DNA of 20,425 bases, taken from positions 1 through 20,425 of the forward strand of contig JAKOGH010000879.1 of the NCBI GenBank assembly GCA_024811115.1, written 5' to 3'. The position numbers were made by a program, and so were the translations under genes. The stretch comes from Terana coerulea (Eukaryota; Basidiomycota; Agaricomycetes; Polyporales; Phanerochaetaceae). The notes under the pieces were generated by a model that was not told the origin of the DNA, did no database searches, and saw only the letters and a list, made by a program, of their open reading frames with translations. Below are positions 8,076-16,659 of the stretch, one piece after another (within the stretch, counting starts at the first letter, position 1; every line of letters begins with the position of its first letter).

Positions 8076-9252
8076 CACCTATCACCTGTACTAGAGCTGA
8101 ATTTGGTTACAGTTGGGTGACTGGGTGGTAGATACTGCCAAGTACTTACCAGAGTGCACATTTATCGGCTTTGACTTGCTGGACATTCAAGTGCAGCTTT
8201 CTTTGGTAGACCCGCTCATCGCGAGTCGCATCAAATGGGTTCACGGAAATTTGTTTGTGGTCTGACTCCGTTTCTGTCTGTGTTGTGTGCTTACACCAGC
8301 AAAGCTTAGAGTTTCCTCTGCCTTTCAGCGGATAATGAATTCGACTATATCCACTTGGAGGGTATAGCTCTTGGTGTACCGGAGGATAAGGCACGTATAC
8401 TTTCATTCACCCCCATGATATACTCATTTCCTCCTGCTAGTGGGACGCACTCTTTGAGGTGAGTTCCGCCCAGAAAGGATGCAGGATCTCTGAGGTGATA
8501 TATAATTACGCTCCAGGAGCTCAACAGGATTTTATCGCCGGGTGGAGCCATAGAAGTCATACAACAAGGTACGCTAGCACTCATTTTTAATGTGCATAAG
8601 AGAGCTTACCAGCCGCATGTAGATGCGCGTTTCCCGGTGCTGCCACAGTGGTTTACTGAGCCTCTGCATGCTCATTTCAAAGACGATATAGGCAGTCCTC
8701 GCCGTGATTTATCATCCACAGAACCTGCTACACAACAGGCTGAGGATATGCCTCACGTGTACACGCTTCTGGAGGATTTGTTCTACTCCGTTTTTGAGAA
8801 CAGATTCATCAATCCGAAGCCCAGCTGTAAGCATTTCCTTCATTCCACAGCAGCCAGCAACCTTCTCAACATACTAAATATCCTCAGCGATCCTGCCACA
8901 ATTCTTCAACACGCACTTCAGGCAGGTTGTTTCACCGCCAATCCTCCAGTTCCCAATGCCCCCTCTCGCACCACTCGCACCGTTCCCGAAGTGGGAGCCC
9001 AAAGTGGCATCAAGCCGAGAAACGACGTCAGACCCTCTCGACGCCAGCCTGTACTTTGTCCCGGCTTCGGAGAACCGGTCTCCTCACACGGAAGAGGACG
9101 CGGCGTCCCGCAGAAGCTCAGGCTTGGCCACCGCACGCGCCAGCAACGAGACGCTCCTCACGCCGCTCATCATCGGGCGCAATAAACTCGGTAACCGTCA
9201 CGGAACTCGCGAGTGCCTGGGACGGCCGCCGTCCCGTTCAAGTCCTATCTGA

Positions 9253-9409
9253 CTTGTTAATGGTTGGCGGTGCCCATGGTGCTTGGCGAGTCCTTGATCA
9301 TTCATATTAATTGGTCTGTTGTCCGTACATGTATGTAGAGGTAGTATCAATAATAAATATGTTTACTTTTCTGTGTGTAAGTGGAGTATGCACATGCCAG
9401 TGTACTACT
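9253..9409. other. AT-richer sequence after the methyltransferase stop
   Basis: Composition drops abruptly in GC. The missing C-terminal coding part of the methyltransferase is not visible here, so a rearrangement breakpoint probably lies close to 9250-9310. No gene is seen. Confidence 0.5.
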
Positions 9410-9556
9410 AGTAAAAGCAGTGACCAGCAGAGCGTGAGTGGTATATAGTACTGTACTATGTGACAAGTCCGAAATCCGACCGAAGTAGTGTTAAGGCTCT
9501 ATATCACTATATATAAAGTCATAAGACGGCATGCGTGCAAGGCTGAGATGGGATGG

Positions 9557-9564
9557 ACGGCAAG
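9557..9564 (+). other. Left target-site duplication of the hAT element
   Basis: ACGGCAAG, identical to 9923-9930 on the other side of the element. Confidence 0.85.
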
Positions 9565-9922
9565 TAGTGATAGGCAGGGGTTTGCAAACCCTCCGAGGGT
9601 TAAGGGTAAGGGTATAGAGGGTAATGGTAAGGGTTGAAGAAAGTTAACCCTCATCTGGCAGAGGTCTGCATGCAAATACCAGACATGTTGCTGGATAGGG
9701 CTGCAAGTGTTGTGAATGCTTTCTATATCAATCTGAGCTACTCAAATAGAAGGCTAACATTATAAGTAAACAAAAAAGCACTCAAAGCCCCATTTTCTAC
9801 CTATTTTGGCAAGGGTTTGAAGGGTAGCCTTCAACCCTTACCCTTCATAAGGGTAAGGGTTTTGGAGGGTAAGGGTAAGGGTTAGCCTCTAAGCATAGAG
9901 GGTTTACCCTTGCCATTCACTA
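9565..9922. mobile_element. Non-autonomous hAT-type MITE, 358 bp
   Basis: The left end is TAGTGATAGGCAGGGGTTTG followed by CAAACCCTC. The reverse complement of the right end is TAGTGAATGGCAAGGGTAAA followed by CCCTC. They align as imperfect terminal inverted repeats with a 4-nt gap. An exact 8-bp target duplication (ACGGCAAG) flanks it, the size typical for hAT transposons, and the TAGTG-x-x-GGCA terminus fits hAT ends. Subterminal regions are dense in GGGTAAGGGT in both orientations, a plausible set of transposase-binding motifs. No transposase frame is present, so it would need a source element elsewhere. Confidence 0.88.
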
Positions 9923-9930
9923 ACGGCAAG
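9923..9930 (+). other. Right target-site duplication of the hAT element
   Basis: ACGGCAAG, identical to 9557-9564; the perfect match suggests a relatively recent insertion. Confidence 0.85.
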
Positions 9931-10246
9931 CCGAGGGATATAGTAGATCACCAAGTAACATACAAAGCGTCGATACGATCGGCACAGTACTACTAGTAAC
10001 ACTCTATACTACATGAGTAAGATGATCGGACATGCACCTCCAAGGCTGAGATGGGATGGGCGACATGAGGAATGTGGAGTACTGAATAACATACAAAGAG
10101 TTGATGCAAGTGGAACGACCGTAGCACTCAAGTCTATACTACATAAGTAAGGTAATCGTGCGTATGCCTCCGAGGCTGAGATGGGATGGACGGCACAAGT
10201 CAGACGTACGTACTATACTGCAGTACATAGAAGCCGACGTGGGGAT

Positions 10247-10268
10247 GGTGCCAAGTTGGTGCCAAGTG
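10247..10268 (+). repeat. 11-bp tandem duplication
   Basis: GGTGCCAAGTT (10247-10257) is followed directly by GGTGCCAAGTG (10258-10268). Confidence 0.7.
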
Positions 10269-11076
10269 ACATTCGTGAGGGTAAGTGTTGCATGGTACGG
10301 TGATAGTCATCTTGAACTCGGACTCCGGTAGAGGGGAATCAACAAACGCACAAGGGCGCACTCAAATGGAGTGCTTGGGTAAGAATGTGGGGCGCATAAA
10401 TGATAAACAGATATATTGAAGGTGCCGGTACAATACTACAACACACTACTATCTGGTGTGCAATACCGAGACACTAGATGTAAGAGACTGTGTACGCCAG
10501 CGTACATGGTGTAGTCCGACAGCCACTTATCCGGCATAATCTCCCTGTAAGAACGCGACGTACGAGTCTACGACCACGGGGTAGCCGACCATAATTTCCC
10601 CGTTTGTCCGTCGTCACCCGCTTGCGATACCGACATAGCGCGGGCACCATCCACGTAATGTTCGCCAGCCGTCCTCGTAGACGACGGCAGTCATGGGGCA
10701 TCTTCCCGTTCCAAACGCAAGTGCCGCGGGCACAGTCTACACGGCCCCAGAAGCATAATTCAATAGTCTTTTAGTCTGAGTAACAGGTTTAGATCGAAAG
10801 TAAAATACCCACCGGTACGTCGGAGTAAATGATCAGCAGCGCCGGTTATTACGGCGCTGTGACCGTCTTCCTAAGCTCTCGCTGGTGACAAGTCGGCGCG
10901 GACTTCGCCCACTGCGGACAAGGGAAAGCGGGTGCGAGAGCCATCTATCGCTGCCCATAGATGACGCCGCATCGTCAACGTCGTAAGACTAAATAAAATA
11001 TGCTGTCACAATGTAGCATCAGTGCAAATTCTAGCTATGAAGTCAGTAGCAGCACATACCACAGAAGCCGCACGCT
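10269..11076. other. Interval without a supported gene
   Basis: A minus-strand open stretch at 10474-10701 has no recognisable domain, and adjacent frames give equally plausible short peptides, so nothing is called. A perfect 8-bp hairpin is at 10837-10859. Confidence 0.5.
10837..10859. other. Hairpin, 8-bp perfect stem
   Basis: CAGCGCCG and CGGCGCTG flank the 7-nt loop GTTATTA. There is no T run to suggest a pol III terminator; function unknown. Confidence 0.55.
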
Positions 11077-11570
11077 AAATCCTAGAGCCAACACCGCACG
11101 CAGCGTAGAGCTGCGCTCTCGTATACAATAGAATGAAACTGGAAGTAATTGGTAGTCAGCTAACGACATAGCAAAGCAGCTCAGAACGTACTCGCTTGCG
11201 CGCGGTACGGCTTGTAGCCCGGCGGCGACATCGTGAGCGCGTTTCTGCACGCCGCACCACGACTTGACCGGACAACCGCAAGGTGAGACGGCGGCGCAAC
11301 GTTGCTCGCCCTCAATGCTATCCTACGAAGTGTGATCAGAAATAAATCAACGAGGGCAAAGGTGAAGCATTTACACTACTTACTTGAGTAACGGCCTTGG
11401 CGGCGATCTCGACGGAGGCAGCCGTCGACGAGCATGGTGAAGGCGACGACGAGGTCCGTCTCGGGGCACGGCGACTGAGAGAGGAGGGAGGCGAGAGGGA
11501 GAACGGGTGTGAAAGCAGAGCGGTGGAGTGGTGGGGAGATCACGTCTTCGCGGGTGGCTTTTATCCCCGT
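11077..11570 (-). pseudogene. Candidate minus-strand spliced gene remnant, unidentified
   Basis: Reading the minus strand: GATAAAAGCC (11556-11565) gives a TATA-like box, followed by a pyrimidine-rich leader, then an intron at 11323-11383 (GTAAGT...TTCGTAG, 61 nt), an exon 11192-11322 and a second intron at 11139-11191 (GTACGT, GCTGAC branch, TTCCAG, 53 nt). Joining the exons in one phase keeps a frame open through both junctions (EIAAKAVTQ, then DSIEGEQRCAAV..., then DFILLYTRAQLY) to a stop near 11077. However, no ATG precedes it in that frame, and the ATG that is present (about 11432) is in another frame. I do not recognise the product. It may be a decayed gene or a chance combination. Confidence 0.3.
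11556..11565 (-). promoter_or_regulatory. TATA-like element on the minus strand
   Basis: Read on the minus strand the sequence is GGGGATAAAAGCC, followed by a C/T-rich stretch of about 100 nt typical of fungal leaders. It would drive the candidate minus-strand gene below it. Confidence 0.35.
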
Positions 11571-11786
11571 GCGCTCCGGCGCGTATTGTCTCTTCTTGGG
11601 CCGGTTCCGTCCCTCGCTATGTCGTTTCCACGCTCTCGCTAACCTTCCTGTACCTCATGACGGACGCCGCTGCAAATAGAAGACTCCATTCAGAAATACA
11701 CGATATTTGCGACGCTGTCGGCGCCCCACGCAGCCTTGGTGCGGAGATACGGACCCTGCCCGACGCGTTTCAGAAATCCGTTTGTG

Positions 11787-13492
11787 CTGTTGTTCCAATT
11801 CAGCGGAGAGCTCGAAACGAAAATAAATCCCACTCACCAACATTTAAAGCGCACCGCGCAATGTCCCGCTAACTTGCGCAGCATCGACCGCAACGGGCGC
11901 GCAGATCTTGGACGTTTTTGCGCGGATTCGCAACGCGCGTCGGACAGAGTACACTGTCGGACGGCTCCTGAATACAGTAAATGTCAGCGCCAGATAGACC
12001 CCGGAAAGCGCGACGGACAGATCGCATAAGTGCGCACCATGGAACAATCCCAATGCCAGTACACCAGCGTCGGCATAGAGGCTCCACCGAGAAGGCGGCG
12101 GCGCCGTCGGGTGTCCAAATGACGGGCATTTCTTGTCGACTCCACGCACTGCCTCCAACTTTGTCGGATCGCGTTGTTGCGCCGCGTAAGACTGCGCCGT
12201 CAGGGCTGCTCGCCGGAGCTCACCCGATTCCCCGACTGTTCGGAGCCATCTGAGATTCTACATGACGCGACGGCGAGCACCCATGCGTGTCGTAGGACAC
12301 ACGGGCTGTAGCAAATTCCAGACAGCGCGCCGGGATACCGTTATTGCGCCGCCGACAAGTAGCTCTGTGTGCAAGTGCAAGATTCACGGCGATGAGCAAA
12401 ATGGTAAGTCCGTATCGAGATAACTCACCGGTGACGTTGAATGACGGCGCAGAGGCGAGCTGTGGATTTTCTTGTGCTTCGTGTGCCTTACATTGCCTCT
12501 CCTGGTCCGGCTGGTGGCGTCTAGACGCGTCAGTCTGAGGCTTGGCGGGTGGAGTGTGACGCCAGCGGGAATCCGTTCGCGTGTTGAGTCGCTTCGGCTG
12601 CAGTGTCGTGAGCAGATTGAGATGTCCTTGGTCGCATTGATGCCACGTCGGTCAGTTTTTCGTTATGACATAAATCTCGCGTCTCGCTTGCACTTGGTGA
12701 TAGCACCGTCCGGGATGACTCTCCTGCGCATCGCATGTCTTAAATCAATGAGGACAACGTCTGCAGAGGTCCGTAAAAGGTACAATTAGATACATGTCTG
12801 GGAAATTTAAAACCCTAAATAACGTACCAAGGCAGCTACTCGCTCACAGCGCGGAGGCCCCACTTGCGGGACCGGCCGCCTTGACGGCAGCGCGATGGCA
12901 TCATTGACATCGGCGAGGGGGCATCCACCTCGCTTGAAGCTGTGGGAGTCCCATTCGCGGGATGCGTGCGTTTCAGCCAGACGTGCATCGGCTAAATCGC
13001 CGATTGATTTGGTGAGGTCAATGGTAAGTGGCGACCCGGGGACGAGACCCTGTGCAGAAGCATCTAACGCTGCGCAGGACGCGACAACGCCCGCACGCTT
13101 GGTAGCAAATGCGGTCGGCATTGAACACGCCGAGATGCAGTTGCTGCGCTAGTAATAAACGAGCCTGTGCGCGAGCGTGCAAATCCCCTGTGATATGTGT
13201 GAGCGATGCTTTAGAGGCTTGAGTCTGAACATACATCGAAATAAACTCACAGATGAAACCAATCAGCCTTGCTGAAGACGGAATCGGCGCAATCTGCCTT
13301 TGCTTGCGCGCCCTGCTTGCGCTTCCTCAGTCCAGTCTGCTCTAGGCACGGCGGGCGAGCTGAGATGCTGGCGTAAATCAGCTCGCTTGCAACGTTGACG
13401 CGTTGTTCGAACTGCGATTGAGCCGAGACGCATCAGTCTGCGTTAATTCTACATTGGTTAGTTGTTGACTGTGACATGGATTAGCCTCTTAC
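11787..13492 (-). pseudogene. Intron-shaped segments suggesting minus-strand gene remnants
   Basis: On the minus strand four segments look like introns: 13449-13492 (GTAAGA, CTAAC branch, GTAG, 44 nt), 13188-13250 (GTGAGT...CACAG, 63 nt), 12365-12428 (GTGAGT...CACACAG, 64 nt) and 11787-11837 (GTGAGT...CAACAG, 51 nt). Flanking stretches contain open frames (for example minus 11844-12158, with a hydrophobic segment YADAGVLALGLF; minus 12807-13121), but joining them does not give one continuous frame: the join at 13449-13492 reaches a stop about 70 nt later. No domain was recognised. Either several decayed genes or chance signals are possible. Confidence 0.3.
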
Positions 13493-14290
13493 CTTCATCC
13501 GGCAAGCACGTCAACCACGAGCGGCGACGGCAGGGTGGCTCTGACTTGATTCGTGGCCGGCTTCCCCACCGATTACAGCATGCATCCGTACTAGGTAAGC
13601 GTTCCCAGCCAGGCCGCCGATGAATCTGGCAGCGACGACAGCGCACAACGACCCGAGCGCAAGGGTCGGGCCAGGCTTCTAATGCGCAATGTTGACGACT
13701 GGCCGCTTGCGTACTGTGCCGCATGCGCGGATCGCAGAGGGCTGGACGTGCGCTCTCCGTGTGCATGTATTCAATTGGATCTGCAGTTCGCTGCCAAATG
13801 AGAATAAAACTAATGAGCAGCGGCAAAGCGCAAGCAGACAGGAACCAAGCTCACGGATCAAATCCTTCGGGATTGTGAGGGAATATGCAACGTCGGCCGC
13901 AAGCACCTTACGCCCGCTGAAGATGGTGCCTGTGCTCCAAAAAGCAGGCGTTGCGAGGCACAGAGGGCCGCGTGGCAGTAGAAGCGAGCCGCAGGATAGA
14001 CGGTGACAAACAAGTAGCGCTTCCGCTCTTTCTACTTGCTTGATTGTTGCTACGGGTCCTCGTATATTCTAATCACCCTCGCCGCTAGTTTGGAGACATC
14101 TGAACACCGCTTGCAGGACTTGGCTAAGTCGGGTTCAGGGAACTTGAACGACTCGCTCCTGCTTAGGGCACTTATTGCTGCCGCAGGCTAGCCGTCCAGA
14201 TTCCCATATTCGAGTATCTTCCAGCATGCAGCTTTCGCCAACATGTGGGACGAGACGGAGTGTTGGGCCAGTTGACACGGTTGCGGAGGA
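13493..14290. other. Interval before copy B, no supported gene
   Basis: A minus-strand open frame at 13458-13826 spans the region but is not recognised. No repeat shared with the left flank of copy A was found except at about 14291 onward. Confidence 0.45.
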
Positions 14291-15130
14291 TTGAGCAGGT
14301 TGAACGTGAGAGCAGCCCGGAAGCGCTTAGACGCCCGCGTCGATTTCGGATCTGGTAATTTGGCTCTTTGTGGCGTCGGCGTTAACCCACCCACGTCGCT
14401 TGCTCTCAACCATTGAAACAGACACCTGAGATGGCGTTTTGTTCACGCGTATCTCCATGTGGCTACGTGTCAGGTTGATGTGAAACTGGACTGCAACTAC
14501 AGTGACCGTGGCGACGTGGTTTCTACGAGTGGAAGTCGCCACGTATACGAGTTTCAAGCTCATTCAAGCCCATTCAACATACCGGAATATTGGCGAAAGC
14601 CCAGAGAAGCAAGACGTGTTAACGCAGCTCCGTTTACCTCTTAATTCGCCGGCTTCGGCCTTCGGCCAATGATTGCGAGGCGGCGAGGGTCCCGGTGGGA
14701 TGTTATCTGTGAGGGGGAGTGCGATCGCGTGTCTGATCCAAGTATGTACGTGCACCGTGCCCCAGGGTATCCACGACCTCACGCTAAGCTACTGTAGGAT
14801 CGTCAGAGCGTAGAAAATTGACAAAGACGCGGGGAGTAGTCTCTCGCTGAACGTGGCAGGCAAATGCTTTAGAATACGCCCACTGAACGTCAAGATTGGA
14901 CGGTGTTTATATCACGATCATGTCGTCTTAGTATTAGGAAGCAGCCGCTGTGGTGCACATCTCCCTTTTGTGGCTAGTTCAAGAGACTTTGGCTGCGACC
15001 ATACCGACGTCTCAAATATCTGGCCTTTTGCACCATCCGTTTGAGGCAAGGACTCGGAGATACCACGGCAGCATCGAAAATCACTTTGCGAAGACCAGAC
15101 GAACCTGGGACTTGAGTGTGTATTTCTCAG

Positions 15131-15137
15131 TATAAAT
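15131..15137 (+). promoter_or_regulatory. TATA box of small gene, copy B
   Basis: TATAAAT in CTCAGTATAAATGAAGT, 43 nt before ATG 15181, matching copy A in sequence and spacing. Confidence 0.6.
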
Positions 15138-15180
15138 GAAGTGAGGGAATGAGCAATTACTGCCAAACAGCTGTTCTGAC

Positions 15181-15879
15181 ATGTCTCCTACCTCACGTCG
15201 TACCGTCGCATCCATCACGCTCGAAGAGCACGTTCGGCTGCAAGAAGAACTGCTTGAAGCTCAAAGACAAAAGACAGCGTCGAAGCGGGGCAAGACAGTC
15301 ACATCCGGTGAGTGCTTGTGTCAATGTTTGCTAGTGCTCAGTCTCTAACTCGAGCACTCTGCAGTGACGTCGTATAAAGGTCAAGTCCGCACACTGCGCC
15401 GCAGAATTAATCTGCTTGCTGGCCGCCTCTTGTGTACGTCATGCCGTTCGATTAGAGGCTATGTTGCTGACAACCTGTTTTGGCAGCCGAAGCGTCTGGT
15501 GTCCCAAGAAGTCGGATGACCTGGGCCGTGACCTCCTTCGGTGACAACCAGATCATCTGGCTTCACAAAGGCCTGACAGTGCGCGGCTGGCCGGCTGACA
15601 TTGCCTTCGGCAATCCGCAAGACAGCGGGTGCCTCGACGAGCTGAACCGGATTCACGCCGGCTTTGAGGGTGGGCGCATCTATTTTGCGAAGCTCACTCG
15701 CGCAGAGTCCGACGGACTCGGGCCCAAGGAGAGTTTGCCCAACGGCGCGGCGGTGGGGCTGTGACAAGCGAGCGGATGCGTTCGTCACGCGTCCGTACCG
15801 CCCTCGTGCAACGCGGTCCAGGAGGAAGACACGCCAGGATCACATTAAGACGGCGGAGATTGTGATAGAGTCGCCGTAG
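15181..15879 (+). pseudogene. Small three-exon gene of unknown function, copy B, frameshifted
   Basis: Exons 15181-15307, 15365-15433 and 15487-15879, with introns 15308-15364 (57 nt) and 15434-15486 (53 nt), the same sizes as in copy A. The N-terminus is MSPTSRRTVASITLEEHVRL, then coil-like QEELLEAQRQ and KRGKTVTS. Exon 3 is nearly identical to copy A through FAKLTRAESDGLGPK and keeps the ESLPNGAAVG segment that copy A has lost. An extra C at 15759 (GGGGCTGTGAC against GGGGTGCGAC in A) turns the frame into a stop at 15762-15764. The remaining C-terminus (CDKRADAFVTRPYRPRATRS, a basic stretch, then TAEIVIESP) follows in the next frame to TAG 15877-15879. As predicted, the copy would give a truncated protein. 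Function unknown; the C-terminal tail is strongly basic. Confidence 0.7.
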
Positions 15880-16659
15880 GCCCTTGATTGGTTACGTAGC
15901 TTGCTGTTAATATTGGTGAAATTTTTGGCAGGCCTGTGAGTGCTGAGCGCTGAATACTGAGTACTGAGCATGCCAAAGTGCCACGTGAGGATTTCTCGCA
16001 CTGTCGTTGATCTTTACCAAAACGGATAGTTGCGTACTGGTAGAACACATTCTTCCAGACTTGAAAATTCCTCTCGCCCAGCATCTAAACTGTGGAAAGG
16101 CTAATTGGGAGACAGACCATTTGCAGATGATCTGTTTCCCAAATAGTCCAATTTTAGTGAGATCAATATATTCAACGCCATGATGTAAAAGCAATACAAT
16201 CAAGCGAGCCGTGTGCTTGCAGTGCCCTCAATGTCATTGGCTACTTCAGTACACTTAAGTGCGCCAAATCTGACCCTGGAGTCCATCAACAGAGCTCAGT
16301 GGCAGTGGAGCGGTATCGTCATGGGTGGGATTTTACCGCAGCATTCATTCGCCATCATTCAACTTCACTTCAGGCAAAGCTTTCAACCACCCTCTGCTGG
16401 CCATTTTTATTAATATGTCCTCGTCCGCACGTCAGGCTATTGATGTTCATTCATTGACCGCCCGTACTCCGTTGAAAGCGCATTGAAGGCCGCCCACGCA
16501 GTCGCTGTCACTTCTATTTCTCCGTAATGATTGTCGCTAGCGCAAGAGTCTGGAAAGAAATCAGCACGACGAAGCAATGCTCGACTAAGCGAAACGTACC
16601 TTTATCGCCCTTGTGGCCGCTCTCGCAGACTGAAACGCGTCGGGACCATCCCTAAAATT
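15880..16659. other. Spacer between small gene and array, copy B
   Basis: Counterpart of 1839-2729. It contains the GAGTGCTGAGCGCTGAATAC-type microrepeat near 15937 and the foldback at 16099-16149. At about 16038-16090 it has unrelated sequence in place of about 130 nt in copy A. No gene is supported. Confidence 0.6.
16099..16149. repeat. Imperfect foldback (hairpin) sequence, copy B
   Basis: The arms GGCTAATTGGGAGACAGAC and the reverse complement of the right arm (GGACTATTTGGGAAACAGAT) pair over about 20 nt. This corresponds to 2162-2212; compared with copy A, one stem base pair has changed from G-C to A-T on both sides. Confidence 0.55.

Larger units (their letters stand above)
7619..8112 (+). 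other. Intron 2 of the methyltransferase, enlarged by a mobile element
   Basis: The donor GTGCGT (7619) follows codons for DLGTA, and the acceptor TTACAG (ends 8112) precedes codons for LGDWVVD, in phase 0. Removing the element at 7636-8075 leaves 17 + 37 = 54 nt, the normal size of the other introns in this gene. A CTGAAT branch-like motif lies at 8096-8101. Confidence 0.75.
7185..9252 (+). pseudogene. SAM-dependent methyltransferase (Agaricomycete type), intron-rich, decayed
   Basis: Class I methyltransferase fold, expected to transfer a methyl group from S-adenosylmethionine; substrate unknown. Exons inferred by frame and splice signals: 7185-7426, 7513-7618, 8113-8252, 8305-8390, 8441-8458, 8517-8568, 8623-8826 and 8888-9252. 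The N-terminus has QFEYRNGAKLH and PWPFAFNREVLE, then KRCLDLGTA joined to LGDWVVDTAKYLPE (motif I), TFIGFDLLDIQ (acidic residue after motif I), IKWVHGNF, DNEFDYIHLEGIALGVPEDK, WDALFEELNR, ILSPGGAIEVI, FPVLPQWFTEPLHAH, LEDLFYSVFENRFINPKPS, and a Pro-rich linker with QFPMPPLAPLAPFP. Introns are 86, 494, 52, 50, 58, 54 and 61 nt; the last has a TACTAA branch. The 494-nt intron contains an inserted element. Damage: one extra G at 8330 breaks the frame between LEFPLPFS and DNEFDYIH; motif I has Ala where Gly is usual; the C-terminal helical region common in this family is absent, and the frame stops at 9250-9252. ATG 7185 (GACGAGATGA) is the first in-frame start leaving a usual N-terminus. A rare alternative splice (8257-8309) would avoid the frameshift but would lose the conserved LEFPLPF residues. 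Confidence 0.8.
9410..10200 (+). repeat. Three-unit tandem repeat of 130-137 bp
   Basis: The anchor GGCTGAGATGGGATGG occurs at 9541, 10044 and 10174. After subtracting the hAT element and one target duplication (366 bp), the spacings are 137 and 130 bp. Other shared blocks are AACATACAAAG (9958 and 10089), CTATACTACAT-AGTAAG (near 10003 and 10134) and a TACTACTAGTAA motif (9405-9416 and 9989-10000). It is non-coding. Confidence 0.75.

Noticed and set aside
8592..9185. Independent 197-residue gene starting at ATG 8592
   Set aside because: The ATG lies in a predicted 54-nt intron (8569-8622), and conserved methyltransferase blocks upstream and downstream join only if this region is treated as part of one multi-exon gene.
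9595..9905. Internal telomeric repeat tract (GGGTAAGGGT runs)
   Set aside because: The runs are irregular, occur in both orientations and lie symmetrically inside an element with hAT-like ends and a perfect 8-bp target duplication.
11844..12158. Minus-strand 104-residue membrane protein
   Set aside because: One hydrophobic segment is present, but other frames are equally open, no start context or homologue is recognised, and a predicted intron donor (11837) lies at its end; kept only as part of the possible gene remnants.
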